From: Corynebacterium resistens DSM 45100
GTDB taxonomy: Bacteria; Actinomycetota; Actinomycetes; Mycobacteriales; Mycobacteriaceae
Assembly (NCBI RefSeq): GCF_000177535.2
Contig: NC_015673.1
Location: 310,001 to 374,000, forward strand
Direction: 5' to 3'
DNA length: 64,000 bases
A program made the translations under genes and the position numbers. Positions 45,611-54,850 of this stretch are shown piece by piece; the stretch's first letter is position 1; each line of letters opens with the position of its first letter. The notes under the pieces were generated by a model. That model was not told the DNA's origin. It searched no databases and was given only the letters and a program-made list of their open reading frames with translations.

Positions 45611-48193
45611 TTATTCCTCAGCTTGACCAGCAGAAGATACCACCAGCTCCGCCTGGCCATCATCGGAAGTCTCGGTATCTACGCGAACCGTATCGCCATC
45701 ACGGATCTCACCGCCAAGCAACTTCTTAGCCAATTGGTCACCGATCGCCTTCTGAATGAGGCGACGCAACGGACGCGCGCCGTATGCGGGTTCATAGCCG
45801 CGCTCTGCCAGCCACTTCTTGGCGTCATCGGTAACATCCAGCACCAAGCGACGAGCCGCCAGGCGCTCACCAAGGCCACGTAGCTGAATAGAGACGATGG
45901 ACTCCAGCTGCTCCTCGCTCAATGGATCGAAGATCAGCACATCATCCAGACGGTTGATGAATTCTGGCTTGAAGGCACGCTTCACGGCCTCCATGACTTC
46001 CTCATCCGTGCCACCTGCACCCAGGTTCGAAGTCAGAATCAAGATGGTGTTGCGGAAATCAACCGTCCGGCCCTGGCCATCGGTCAAACGCCCCTCATCG
46101 AGAACCTGCAGCAGCACATCGAACACATCCGGGTGCGCCTTCTCTACCTCATCGAATAGCACCACAGTGTAGGGGCGACGGCGCACAGCCTCGGTCAGCT
46201 GACCGCCGGCATCGTAGCCAACATATCCCGGAGGAGCACCGACCAAGCGGGCAACGGAGTGCTTCTCGCCGTACTCGGACATATCGATGCGCACCATCGC
46301 GGTCTCGTCATCGAACAGGAACTCCGCCAGGCCTTTCGCCAGCTCCGTCTTACCCACACCGGTGGGTCCGAGGAACAGGAAGGAACCGGTGGGACGGTTC
46401 GGGTCCGCCACCCCGGCGCGCGAACGGCGCACCGCATCGGAAACCGCATCCACAGCCTTTTCCTGGCCAACCACGCGACCAGCCAGAACCAGCTCCATGT
46501 TCAGCAGCTTCTCAGTCTCTCCTTGCAACATCTTGCCGGCGGGCACACCCGTCCATGCAGAGACCACATCGGCGATGGTATCCGGCGTGACCTCCTCAGT
46601 CAGCATCATGCCTTCCTGCTGCTCAGCGACAGTCTCTTCGGCTTCGGCGAGTTGCTTTTCAACATCCGGGATCCGGCCATACCGCAGCTCTGCAACTTTC
46701 GCGAAGTTACCCTCACGCTCCGCAATTTCGGACTCACGGCGCAGGTTATCCAGCTCTTCCTTCAGCGCGCGCAGGCTATCGATACTGCCCTTTTCGTTTT
46801 CCCAACGAGCGGTGAGGCCAGCCAGCTTCTCCTTCTCATCAGCCAGCTCACTGCGTAGCCTTTCGAGCCTTTCCTTCGACGCCGCATCGGTCTCCTTGGC
46901 CAACGCCATCTCCTCGATCTCGAGGCGACGAACCACGCGTTCTACGTTGTCGATTTCTTCTGGACGCGAATCAATCTCCATCCTCAGTCGGGACGCGGCT
47001 TCGTCGACCAAGTCGATGGCCTTGTCCGGCAAAAAACGGCTGGTGATGTAGCGATCTGATAAGGAGGCCGCAGCTACGAGCGCGGAGTCTTGGATGCGCA
47101 CACCGTGGTGTACCTCGTAGCGCTCCTTGAGGCCACGCAAGATGCCGACCGTATCCTCCACAGTTGGCTCGCCAACGTAGACCTGCTGGAAACGGCGCTC
47201 CAGCGCTGCATCTTTTTCGATGTATTGGCGGTATTCATCCAAGGTGGTGGCACCGACTAGGCGCAGCTCGCCACGGGCCAGCAACGGCTTAATCATGTTG
47301 CCGGCATCCATGGCTGAATCACCACCGGCGCCTGCCCCCACGATGGTGTGCAGCTCGTCAATGAAGGTGATGACTTCACCTTCGGCTTCCTTGATTTCAT
47401 CGAGGACCGCTTTGAGGCGTTCCTCGAACTCACCGCGGTATTTCGCGCCGGCAACCATCGAACCAAGGTCGAGGCTGATGAGCTTCTTCCCACGCAGGGA
47501 CTCCGGCACGTCACCGGCAACGATGCGGCGCGCGAGGCCTTCTACGATCGCGGTCTTACCCACACCGGGTTCACCAATGAGAACGGGGTTGTTCTTGGTG
47601 CGACGGGACAAGACTTGCACCACGCGACGGATTTCCTGGTCACGGCCAATAACCGGATCGATCTTGCCGGCGCGCGCCCGGGCAGTCAGGTCGGTGGAGT
47701 ACTTCTCCAGTGCTTGGAACTGACCTTCAGGCTCTTCCGTGGTGACCTTGCGATTGCCACGGACGGATTGAAACGCGGTCTTGATGGCGTCAAAACTAGC
47801 ACCCTTAGAGTTCAGCAAGGTGGCAGCTTCGGAATCACCTTTAGCGATGCCGGCCATCAGAACCTCAGTGGAGACGTAGGTATCGCCGAGTTCGCCAGCG
47901 AGCTCCTGCGCAGCAGTCAGCGCGTTGAGCGCATCGCGGTTGAACTGGGGGTTAGCCATGTTCGAACCGGTAGCCTGCGGGTAGGCGGCGACAAGGTTGC
48001 GCGCTTCGGTGAGCACAGCGGATGGTTCCACGCCCGCCGCCTGCAGAACTGGCAACGCGATGGAATCATCCTGCTCCAGCAATGCCACCAGCAGGTGCGC
48101 TGGACGGATATCAGGATTGCCTTTGGCGGAGGCGCTTTGCAGGGCAGCCTGCATGGCTTCCTGGGTCTTCGTTGTCGGAGTGAAATTCGACAT
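45611..48193 (-). CDS. clpB: Protein-disaggregating chaperone ClpB
   Basis: 860 residues from the ATG at 48193 (AGGAGG upstream); the longer frame to 48244 is rejected. Order: N-terminal Clp domain, first AAA module ([15 protein letters not shown]), the coiled-coil middle domain typical of ClpB ([14 protein letters not shown] to about YGRIPDVEK), second AAA module ([16 protein letters not shown]) and a C-terminal domain. It threads aggregated protein together with DnaK/DnaJ. Two HAIR operators upstream show HspR control. Confidence 0.97.
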   Translation of the reverse strand: MSNFTPTTKTQEAMQAALQSASAKGNPDIRPAHLLVALLEQDDSIALPVLQAAGVEPSAVLTEARNLVAAYPQATGSNMANPQFNRDALNALTAAQELAGELGDTYVSTEVLMAGIAKGDSEAATLLNSKGASFDAIKTAFQSVRGNRKVTTEEPEGQFQALEKYSTDLTARARAGKIDPVIGRDQEIRRVVQVLSRRTKNNPVLIGEPGVGKTAIVEGLARRIVAGDVPESLRGKKLISLDLGSMVAGAKYRGEFEERLKAVLDEIKEAEGEVITFIDELHTIVGAGAGGDSAMDAGNMIKPLLARGELRLVGATTLDEYRQYIEKDAALERRFQQVYVGEPTVEDTVGILRGLKERYEVHHGVRIQDSALVAAASLSDRYITSRFLPDKAIDLVDEAASRLRMEIDSRPEEIDNVERVVRRLEIEEMALAKETDAASKERLERLRSELADEKEKLAGLTARWENEKGSIDSLRALKEELDNLRRESEIAEREGNFAKVAELRYGRIPDVEKQLAEAEETVAEQQEGMMLTEEVTPDTIADVVSAWTGVPAGKMLQGETEKLLNMELVLAGRVVGQEKAVDAVSDAVRRSRAGVADPNRPTGSFLFLGPTGVGKTELAKGLAEFLFDDETAMVRIDMSEYGEKHSVARLVGAPPGYVGYDAGGQLTEAVRRRPYTVVLFDEVEKAHPDVFDVLLQVLDEGRLTDGQGRTVDFRNTILILTSNLGAGGTDEEVMEAVKRAFKPEFINRLDDVLIFDPLSEEQLESIVSIQLRGLGERLAARRLVLDVTDDAKKWLAERGYEPAYGARPLRRLIQKAIGDQLAKKLLGGEIRDGDTVRVDTETSDDGQAELVVSSAGQAEE

Positions 48194-48261
48194 GGTGTTC
48201 CTCCTGGTTGTTGGGTGGCGGGTGGTGTGTGGCGGGTCTGCCACGAGCTAGTGCCACTTTA

Positions 48262-48282
48262 CTTGAGTACACCTGACTCAAC
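48262..48282. promoter_or_regulatory. HAIR element 1 (HspR operator) of clpB
   Basis: CTTGAGT-N7-ACTCAAC matches the HspR consensus CTTGAGT-N7-ACTCAAG at 13 of 14 positions. Confidence 0.88.
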
Positions 48283-48291
48283 CACAATAAA

Positions 48292-48312
48292 GTTGAGCGT
48301 ATTCCACTCAAC
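48292..48312. promoter_or_regulatory. HAIR element 2 (HspR operator) of clpB
   Basis: GTTGAGC-N7-ACTCAAC, 30 bases further upstream. Its centre is about three DNA turns from element 1, so two HspR dimers could sit on one face. Confidence 0.78.
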
Positions 48313-48324
48313 CAAGCAAGCTAC

Positions 48325-48340
48325 TGTGATTCCAGTCACA
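48325..48340. promoter_or_regulatory. Perfect GlxR operator
   Basis: TGTGA-TTCCAG-TCACA, exact consensus. It is 31 bases before the acyl-CoA dehydrogenase start and 13 bases beyond HAIR element 2, so it could also influence clpB. Confidence 0.82.
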
Positions 48341-48370
48341 ATAACGTTATGTTTAGCTAAACTCGCGTAC

Positions 48371-49555
48371 ATGCCTCCCCACCAGTCCACTGATAACTCC
48401 GCACTCGACCTCGCCGGATTCGATTCCCTACTCACAAATTCCGAAGTTTCCACCCGCCAAGCCATCCGGGATTTCGGCACTCGGCAGCTCCGCCCTCATA
48501 TTGAACAGTGGTTCGACTCTGGTGAGCCTCCAACGAAGGATCTGATGGCTCACTTCGGTCAGCTCGACGTCTTGGGCATGCATTTGGAAGGTTACGGATG
48601 CCCCGGTGGTTCAGCAGTGGAATACGGCTTGGCCTGCATGGAGATCGAAGCGGTGGACTCGGGTTTACGTTCGATGGTCTCCGTGCAAGGGTCGCTAGCG
48701 ATGTTTGCCATTCGCCACTGGGGCTCGGAGGAACAGAAGGAAAAGTACCTCCCGCGCCTCGCTACCGGCGAGCTCGTGGGATGCTTCGGCCTGACGGAAC
48801 CTGGGGCGGGATCCGACGTGGCGTCAATGCAGATGCACGCCAAACGCGAGGGGAATGAGTGGGTACTTAATGGTTCGAAAATGTGGATCACCAACTCCCC
48901 CATCGCGGATGTGCTGGTGGTCTGGACCCGCACGGAGGACGGCCACGCCGGTTTCATCGTGGAACGTGGCACTCCTGACCTGAACACCCCGGAAATTCGT
49001 CGTAAGTTGAGCCTGCGCGCTTCAATAACGGGCGAAATCGTGTTGGATGATTGCCACATTTCCGACGCCCAGCGGCTTCCGAAGGTCAATTCTCTGCGTG
49101 GACCACTAACTTGCCTGAACGAGGCTCGCTACGGGATCATTTGGGGAGCGCTTGGCGCTGCTCGCGATAGCCTGCAGACAACTTTGGAGTACACCGCAGA
49201 ACGGCCCGTATTCGGCCGGCCGCTGAGTTCTTTCCAGCTCACGCAAGCAAAGTTGGCCGATATGGCCGTGGAGCTAAACAAGTCAATGCTGCTGGCACTG
49301 CAGCTGGGGCGCTTGAAGGATCGGGGCGAGCTGCGGCCCCACCACATCAGCGCGGGCAAGTTGAATTCCACGCGCGTGGCATTAGACATCGCCAGGGAAT
49401 GCCGCACATTGTTAGGAGCAGCGGGGATCACGACTGAGTACTCCCCCATGCGCCATGCGAACAACTTAGAAAGCGTACTGACTTATGAGGGTACGGCAGA
49501 AATGCATCAACTGATCATTGGCCAAGCCATCACTGGTGAAGCAGCATTTCGATGA
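48371..49555 (+). CDS. Acyl-CoA dehydrogenase (glutaryl-CoA dehydrogenase-like)
   Basis: 394 residues from the ATG at 48371; the open frame runs far upstream through clpB antisense and is not coding there. Family features are FGLTEPGAGSDV (FAD/substrate), WITNSPIADVLVVWTR, ARYGIIWGALGAARDSL, VFGRPLSSFQLTQ, and TYEGTAEMHQLIIGQAITG, where the glutamate of YEGT is the catalytic base. The early LGMHLEGYGCPGGSAVEYGLACMEIEAVDSGLRSMVSVQG resembles glutaryl-CoA dehydrogenase. The transcript may be leaderless. GlxR suggests control by carbon state. Confidence 0.9.
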   Translation: MPPHQSTDNSALDLAGFDSLLTNSEVSTRQAIRDFGTRQLRPHIEQWFDSGEPPTKDLMAHFGQLDVLGMHLEGYGCPGGSAVEYGLACMEIEAVDSGLRSMVSVQGSLAMFAIRHWGSEEQKEKYLPRLATGELVGCFGLTEPGAGSDVASMQMHAKREGNEWVLNGSKMWITNSPIADVLVVWTRTEDGHAGFIVERGTPDLNTPEIRRKLSLRASITGEIVLDDCHISDAQRLPKVNSLRGPLTCLNEARYGIIWGALGAARDSLQTTLEYTAERPVFGRPLSSFQLTQAKLADMAVELNKSMLLALQLGRLKDRGELRPHHISAGKLNSTRVALDIARECRTLLGAAGITTEYSPMRHANNLESVLTYEGTAEMHQLIIGQAITGEAAFR

Positions 49556-49608
49556 GGTTCCAGCGCTGCTGAGTCCCGGTACCCCACCCGCAGGTAGAAT
49601 CACCGAGC

Positions 49609-50103
49609 ATGAGCGACATGGACGGTAGCGGCATGGAGAATTTCAGCGCGGAGTACTCGGCCCCATTCGCGATTGAGCGCGCGGATCAGGGATTCCTGCA
49701 AGCGTTCCCACAGTTGCGGGTACGCCCTGCCTTGTCCAAGGTTTCCGCTTTGAGCCAACCAGAATGGCGCGCGCACCTTTGCAACACCGTCGCAGAGCTC
49801 TACACCGGCCCCGCTATTTCGGGTTCTCGTAGCTTGATGCGTGAATACATCACCAGCGCCCTAGCGGATCTTTCCAACGAGTTGCGATTCCCCCGCCAAG
49901 GAGTGCCCGAATTCACGCCGGCGGGATTGGCGTTGCTCACGACAGCGGCTGAGAAGCTGGAGACGTTGGGCGTCACACCAGAACACCTACAGGCTGCCAA
50001 CCGTGCCTCGACCGCCGCGCTCAAGCAACTGCACCCCGATCGCGAAGATCAACTGATCATGGCTTCAGAGTGGGCGTTTCACCTGCTGCAAAACCCGGGG
50101 TAA
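49609..50103 (+). CDS. Uncharacterised protein
   Basis: 164 residues, soluble and helical, with no motif I recognise. TAGAAT (about 49594-49599) lies about ten bases before the ATG, so it may be leaderless; a second ATG at 49618 is possible. It is convergent with the amidase gene, with nine bases between the stops. The C-terminal KQLHPDREDQL segment has an HPD triplet like a J-domain, but the rest does not fit one. Confidence 0.6.
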   Translation: MSDMDGSGMENFSAEYSAPFAIERADQGFLQAFPQLRVRPALSKVSALSQPEWRAHLCNTVAELYTGPAISGSRSLMREYITSALADLSNELRFPRQGVPEFTPAGLALLTTAAEKLETLGVTPEHLQAANRASTAALKQLHPDREDQLIMASEWAFHLLQNPG

Positions 50104-50112
50104 GGCGAGGTA

Positions 50113-51024
50113 CTAATCAATCCCCCGCGCGGGTTCCTGCTTCAAGCCGGCAATTTCCATGTCCCGCTTGTGCCCCTGGAGGACCGGCAAAGTTTTGCGC
50201 GCCTTATCCACATGGGCTGGGTCAATATCGATCATCAAAACTTGTGCCGCATATCCAGTTTCGGCCAAACGTGCACCATTGGGGCCGATAACCGCGGAGT
50301 GGCCGATGCCCGTTGGCCCATCGGAGTGGCCGTAACGATCGGGCGCACCGGGGCGAGCCATACCCGCAGCCACCAAGTAGCTGGTGGAATCCAGCGCCCG
50401 AGCCACGGTCAGGGCACGCCACTGGTCGAGCTTGCCTGGGCCATCCTGCCAGCTGGTCGGCACGATCATCACCTTCGCGCCTGCTTCCGCCATTGCCACG
50501 AAGTGCCCTGGGAAACGGATGTCGTAGCACGTCGCCAGGCCCACAGTAGTCCCGGCGACATCGAAGGTGACGCGCTTGTCACCTGGCTTGACGGTGTTGG
50601 ATTCCCGGTAGCCAAACGCATCATAGGTATGAATCTTGTTGTAGTGCTGCATTCCATTTGGCCCCGCGACAAGCAAAGTGTTGTACACGCGACGGAAACG
50701 GTTCGCGTCCGGGGTATCTGCCGGCTGACGTTCCGTTAGCTCGCCAGTTGGCAGACGATAGACAGTATCGGCAGGCGTGAACATGCCCACTACAGCGGTT
50801 GTTCCGTGCTTCTCCGCAGTTTCCTGAATTGCCGTGGCGAACGGCCCATCAATCGGCTGAGCAACCATATCCAATCGCCCACTATCAAAGGGGAACATAG
50901 CAGCCTCGGGGAACACCACGAGGTCCGCCCCGCCGTTCGCACCTGACGCAATGTATTTACGAATTCGCGCCAAGTTAGCTTCCACATCGGGCTCAGCGTT
51001 CATCTGAATCACGGCAATACGCAT
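50113..51024 (-). CDS. Nitrilase/omega-amidase family carbon-nitrogen hydrolase
   Basis: 303 residues. The catalytic Glu-Lys-Cys triad is visible: FPEAAMF, YNKIHTYD and ATCYDIRFP. These enzymes split amide or nitrile bonds; the Nit/omega-amidase branch cleans up deaminated glutathione or alpha-ketoglutaramate, but the substrate here is open. It has no signal peptide. The ATG at 51024 is the only good start. It is divergent from the small helical protein gene; the 184-base gap between them holds DnaA boxes and a dispersed motif copy. Confidence 0.92.
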   Translation of the reverse strand: MRIAVIQMNAEPDVEANLARIRKYIASGANGGADLVVFPEAAMFPFDSGRLDMVAQPIDGPFATAIQETAEKHGTTAVVGMFTPADTVYRLPTGELTERQPADTPDANRFRRVYNTLLVAGPNGMQHYNKIHTYDAFGYRESNTVKPGDKRVTFDVAGTTVGLATCYDIRFPGHFVAMAEAGAKVMIVPTSWQDGPGKLDQWRALTVARALDSTSYLVAAGMARPGAPDRYGHSDGPTGIGHSAVIGPNGARLAETGYAAQVLMIDIDPAHVDKARKTLPVLQGHKRDMEIAGLKQEPARGID

Positions 51025-51073
51025 GCACTCAACCCTAGCGCCAAGTAAGTCATCACGTCATGGCTCCCTGACG

Positions 51074-51128
51074 AGCTGTGGATAACTCCGCACTCTTTTT
51101 GCCACCCCACCCCTACTTATCCACAGCT
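51074..51128. repeat. Inverted pair of DnaA boxes
   Basis: AGCTGTGGATAA (51074-51085) and TTATCCACAGCT (51117-51128) are exact 12-base inverted repeats 31 bases apart, each containing TTATCCACA, the classic DnaA box. It is intergenic. It could bind DnaA, or act as a terminator with a large loop. Confidence 0.7.
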
Positions 51129-51136
51129 GTTGCTCC

Positions 51137-51165
51137 TTCTTCTATCCCGACGCCACCTTTCCCCC
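51137..51165 (+). repeat. Dispersed motif copy beside the DnaA boxes
   Basis: The core CCCGACGCCACC is at 51146-51157; TTCTTCTAT precedes it and TTTCCCCC follows. Intergenic, nine bases from the right DnaA box. Confidence 0.55.
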
Positions 51166-51208
51166 TAACGTCCAACACACAAAGTTAAAGAAAGGAACGA
51201 CGAAGACA

Positions 51209-51511
51209 ATGAACACCCACATCACTATTAACGAGGCAGCCCTGACACGTCGGATGACTGCATTAAGCGATGAATCCCGCCAGCTGCGCACCCATGCTCA
51301 TGCCGTTGGTGGGATAGCCATGCCCGCTTCCGCAGACGTTGGCAGATTTCCTTCATCGGCCAGACGTTGGCTGACCATGTTTAGCGAGACAGCCGTGACA
51401 CACGCGGATGATTTGCGGGAGTGCGCACAACAGGTGGTGAACTTTGCGCAGACTGCCCGCGCGCAGGACAGGAGTAACGCTTCCGGCCTGCAGCTGCGAG
51501 GTCACCGGTGA
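51209..51511 (+). CDS. Small helical protein paired with a DUF1023 hydrolase
   Basis: 100 residues, predicted to form two or three helices, without cysteine or membrane segments. The size, the helical layout and the position directly before a secreted-hydrolase-like gene recall the small WXG100/ESX-like partner proteins, although no WXG triplet is present. GGAACG lies upstream of the ATG. Its TGA overlaps the GTG of the next gene (GTGA at 51508-51511), so both are made together. Function unknown. Confidence 0.72.
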   Translation: MNTHITINEAALTRRMTALSDESRQLRTHAHAVGGIAMPASADVGRFPSSARRWLTMFSETAVTHADDLRECAQQVVNFAQTARAQDRSNASGLQLRGHR

Positions 51512-52815
51512 ATATCTTCGAATTGGAGGCGGCGCATCCGGCACCCATCGCGACTGCGGGTGAGCACGTGATTCGGGGCGCGCAAGCGATCACCAGTGGT
51601 GCGGGGCGCGCGAGAGAGCTCACCGCGTGGGAGCACGAGTGGTCGGGCATCGCCAGCTCCGCCGCGGTCCACCGTGCGCAGGGCATTATCAACCCGATCG
51701 ATATTCTCGGGATGTCCGCGCACGGCGTGGGTGGAGTATTCCTCGTCCACGGGAAGCTTCTCAATGCCATATGCAGTGTGGTGCGGGAATCCCTGACCGC
51801 CGCACGAGTCACGGGAATGTTGGTGGGACCGGATGGCTCGGTCGCGCCGGGGTTAGCGACCGCGGTGCCGGGGTTGGCTACTTGGGCTACAAGTGCCGCG
51901 CAGGCGTTGAGCGCAGTTTTACGGGGTGCGCTGCAGATTGCCAGGATGGCCGATGCCGCGGCCAGCGCCGCCCTCATGGCCGCAATGGGAGGGATTGCCA
52001 TGATGCCCGCGCGTGGCAGTGGTGAGTGGAGCGGGGCGTCGGAAATAGAAAAAGTGAAGTTGCACGAGCAGGAAAACCCGTTTGGGAAAGTGCGCACCTA
52101 CGGCCAGGTGGAAAGCGCCGATGAGGTGATTACGCTGGTCAGCGGGGTGGGATCAAGTGGGGAGGAATCACAGGCCAAGACGGATCTTTGGGCGCGGCAG
52201 AAGGTGGCGGAGGCGACGGCTGAGGGTAAAAAAGTCGCGGTTGTGGCGTGGCACGGTTACCCGGCGCCGAAGAGTGTTCCGGAGGCAGTGTCCCCTAGTG
52301 CCGCGCGGGGAGCAGCGGGTGATTTGCGCGAGTTTCAGCGCGAGTTGCGCATGCGTGCGCCGAACGCGAAGTTGCACGTGGTGGGTTATAGCTATGGTTC
52401 AACGGTGGTGGGGTTGGCAAGTACGCGCGATGAAGAGGATGCAGCCCAGCGGGCGGATGAGCCTGCGGAGAAGACAAGTGGTCTTGAAGCCGATGAGGTG
52501 ACGTTATGGGGAAGCCCCGGTGCAGGCGTGCGCAATGTGGACGAAATGGGGTTGCTAAACCGCGGCGAAGCCAACCCCAGGGCGAGCGTGACCATTGAGC
52601 GGGTGCCGGGCGACCTCATCGGCACGGCCACCACCCCCTTGGGCGGCGCGCTGGGTAAAGATCCGATGTCGCCGTTGTTCCAAGGGCGCAACTCCGCCAA
52701 CGGCTGGGGCGAGTACGTGTGGCGCGGGCTAACCGATATGTACCTGTGGACGCGTGGCGAGACCGACTCGCACAGTTCGTACCTGTGGGATGGGGCGGTG
52801 AATGCGAAGTTGTGA
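51508..52815 (+). CDS. DUF1023 alpha/beta hydrolase with helical N-terminal domain
   Basis: 435 residues starting with GTG. The first 175 residues are alanine-rich helices with a hydrophobic stretch. The C-terminal half is a DUF1023 alpha/beta hydrolase: VAVVAWHGYPAPK, then LHVVGYSYGSTVVG with nucleophile serine in GYSYGS, and VTLWGSPGAG. The helical front joined to a lipase-like end, encoded behind a small helical protein, is the layout of type VII-secreted or surface effectors in actinobacteria. No secretion machinery genes are in the window. Substrate unknown. Confidence 0.82.
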   Translation: MNIFELEAAHPAPIATAGEHVIRGAQAITSGAGRARELTAWEHEWSGIASSAAVHRAQGIINPIDILGMSAHGVGGVFLVHGKLLNAICSVVRESLTAARVTGMLVGPDGSVAPGLATAVPGLATWATSAAQALSAVLRGALQIARMADAAASAALMAAMGGIAMMPARGSGEWSGASEIEKVKLHEQENPFGKVRTYGQVESADEVITLVSGVGSSGEESQAKTDLWARQKVAEATAEGKKVAVVAWHGYPAPKSVPEAVSPSAARGAAGDLREFQRELRMRAPNAKLHVVGYSYGSTVVGLASTRDEEDAAQRADEPAEKTSGLEADEVTLWGSPGAGVRNVDEMGLLNRGEANPRASVTIERVPGDLIGTATTPLGGALGKDPMSPLFQGRNSANGWGEYVWRGLTDMYLWTRGETDSHSSYLWDGAVNAKL

Positions 52816-52906
52816 CACCTGCTGCCTCAGCAGCCGACGCGAAGAAAAACCAACCTTGCGCACCATTGTTTCGCCAAATCGCCAGCGTGCTAGTACGCTA
52901 ACAACC

Positions 52907-54472
52907 GTGAAAAATGCAGATAATGGGGTAATCCCAACTAATGAAGGTCAGGCACATCCCCCGGCGTCTTCAGAAGCGCTGGTCGTGGATGATCCCCGCA
53001 CCGTCCGACTAGGCACGCTCGTTAGCCTCATCGTCGGCTCGTGCGTGGGCGCGGGCATCTTCGCCATGCCGCAAAACATTGCGTCCGTGGCTTCCCCAGG
53101 TGCTGCGCTCATCGGATGGGCCATCACCGGCATCGGCATGCTCTGCATCGCATACGTCTTCCAAGCGCTGGCCGTTCGCAAACCGCACCTCGATTCCGGT
53201 GTGTACGCCTACGTACGCGCCGGGCTGGGCGACTTCGTTGGCTTCGCCTCCGCTTGGGGCTACTGGCTGGGCACGATCATCGCCCAGGTCGGTTATGCCA
53301 CGTTGTTCTTCAGCTCCTTAGGTTTCTTCGTTCCCCTTTTCGACGGCTCCCGCCCGTTCATCCAGGCGGTATTCGTCTCGGGGCTGACATGGACGATTTT
53401 CGCCGTGCTGTCCCGAGGAGTGCGGCAAGCGGCGATCATGAACGTCGTGGCCACCGTCGCGAAGATTCTGCCCATCTTGGCATTTCTGGTGCTGGTGGCT
53501 TTCGTCGGTTTCAACACGCAGGTATTCACCTCGGACTTCTGGGGTCAGGCGGCAACGTTCGGGGATAACCAGAACGAGGTCCACTCCTTGACCGACCAGG
53601 TCAAGGGCATGATGCTGTTTACGGTGTGGGCATTCATTGGCGTCGAAGGTGCTTCGACCTACTCCAAGCGGGCCCGCCACCGTAAAGATGTGTCCCTCGC
53701 TACTTTCCTCGGCTTTGTCATCGTGTTCCTGCTGCTGATGGCCGTGAGCTTCCTGTCCTTCGGCGTGGTCCCGCGCGAGGAGCTCGCTGCGATGGGTGAT
53801 AACTCCATGGCTGAAGTTCTAGAGCACGTCGTGGGCCCATGGGGCGCTGGCCTGATTTCTATCGGCCTGTGTATCTCCGTGCTGGGCGCGTATGTCTCGT
53901 GGCAGATGCTGTGTGCAGAACCAATTACCCTCATGGCACAAGATCGCCTGATGCCGAAGATCGTTGGCCGCACCAATTCTATGGGCGCCCCATATATCGC
54001 CCAGCTGATGTCCGCGATTGTCATCCAGATCTTCATCGTGATCTTCTACCTCAACGAGTCCACGTACACCACGATGGTTCAGCTGGCGACCTCGCTGTAC
54101 TTGGTGCCTTATGTTTTCTCGAGCTTGTACTTGTTGTTCCTAGCTACCCGGGGTCGCGGCATTTCTCACCCCGACGCCGGCAAGAAGTTCGACCTCAGCG
54201 GTCCGGACGTCTCACGCGGTACCAACCGCATGCACCTCGTGCTGGGCCTGATCGCGTTCATGTACTCAATCTGGTTGTTGTACGCCGCGGAGCTGCACTT
54301 CGTCCTCCTGGGTACGCTGCTGATCATCCCCGGCATGGCGATTTACGTGGCCACGCGCATGGCCAATCGCGAGCGTATCTTCAATGCCTTCGAGTGGGTC
54401 ATCGCAGCGATCGTTGTACTTTCTGCGATTGCTGCGTTGTACCTGATCGGTACGGGACAAGTCAGTCTGTAA
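52907..54472 (+). CDS. lysI: L-lysine permease LysI (basic amino acid antiporter family)
   Basis: 521 residues from the GTG at 52907; the open frame extends to 52802 but that part is hydrophilic and not family-like. About 12-13 membrane helices of the APC superfamily are visible, with the first-helix motif GSCVGAGIFAMPQNI, and HLDSGVYAYVRAGLGDFVGFASAWGYWLG and SVLGAYVSWQMLCAEP matching what I recall of C. glutamicum LysI. It imports lysine; arginine/ornithine exchange is the alternative. TAGTAC just before the GTG suggests a nearly leaderless transcript. A strong hairpin follows. Confidence 0.88.
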   Translation: MKNADNGVIPTNEGQAHPPASSEALVVDDPRTVRLGTLVSLIVGSCVGAGIFAMPQNIASVASPGAALIGWAITGIGMLCIAYVFQALAVRKPHLDSGVYAYVRAGLGDFVGFASAWGYWLGTIIAQVGYATLFFSSLGFFVPLFDGSRPFIQAVFVSGLTWTIFAVLSRGVRQAAIMNVVATVAKILPILAFLVLVAFVGFNTQVFTSDFWGQAATFGDNQNEVHSLTDQVKGMMLFTVWAFIGVEGASTYSKRARHRKDVSLATFLGFVIVFLLLMAVSFLSFGVVPREELAAMGDNSMAEVLEHVVGPWGAGLISIGLCISVLGAYVSWQMLCAEPITLMAQDRLMPKIVGRTNSMGAPYIAQLMSAIVIQIFIVIFYLNESTYTTMVQLATSLYLVPYVFSSLYLLFLATRGRGISHPDAGKKFDLSGPDVSRGTNRMHLVLGLIAFMYSIWLLYAAELHFVLLGTLLIIPGMAIYVATRMANRERIFNAFEWVIAAIVVLSAIAALYLIGTGQVSL

Positions 54473-54501
54473 TGCCTTGACCCCGCAGCTCATAAGGCTT
54501 G

Positions 54502-54536
54502 AACCCCGACTCTCTGACCTCGTGAGCGTCGGGGTT
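54502..54536 (+). terminator. Terminator hairpin after lysI
   Basis: AACCCCGAC (54502-54510) and GTCGGGGTT (54528-54536) form a nine-base stem with a 17-base loop. Confidence 0.78.
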
Positions 54537-54554
54537 TAACTGTATGCTTCCCTC

Positions 54555-54818
54555 ATGCATCTCTTAAGGCTGCTGCGCCACTTCTTACGCCCCTATACTG
54601 GGCACCTCGTAGCAATTCTCATTCTGCAAACGCTGTCCACCCTCGCAGTGCTTTACCTACCCACGCTCAACGCACGCATCATCGATAAGGGTGTGGGCAA
54701 GACCACGCCGGTGAACCTCGTCATGCAGGACGGCTCTATCGTGGAGCAGGGCAATCACGAGGAACTCCTCGCCCGCGGTGGCAGCTACGCGCAGCTGTAT
54801 GCGGCGAGTGTGAATTAG
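54555..54818 (+). pseudogene. ABC exporter reduced to its two ends
   Basis: 87 codons. The first about 48 residues (LLRHFLRPYTGHL to LNARIIDKGVG) are the start of an ABC exporter membrane domain. From VMQDGSIVEQGNHEELLARGGSYAQLY on, it is the very end of the nucleotide-binding domain. The 500 or so residues between are gone, apparently by an in-frame deletion, and no Walker A or signature remains. A dispersed motif copy lies directly after it. It cannot transport; a tiny membrane peptide could still be made. Confidence 0.88.
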
Positions 54819-54821
54819 GGC

Positions 54822-54850
54822 GCCTTCTTTACCGACGCCGCCCTCCCCGC
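54822..54850 (+). repeat. Dispersed motif copy after the ABC remnant
   Basis: CTTCTTTACCGACGCCGCC (core at 54831-54842), overlapping the end of hspR on the other strand. Confidence 0.5.

Noticed and set aside
47348..48370. Upstream extension of the acyl-CoA dehydrogenase frame
   Set aside because: It is antisense to clpB, and the family match begins at the ATG at 48371.
49985..50100. HPD triplet in the gene at 49609 as a J-domain
   Set aside because: The flanking helices do not match a J-domain and the triplet is too near the C-terminus.
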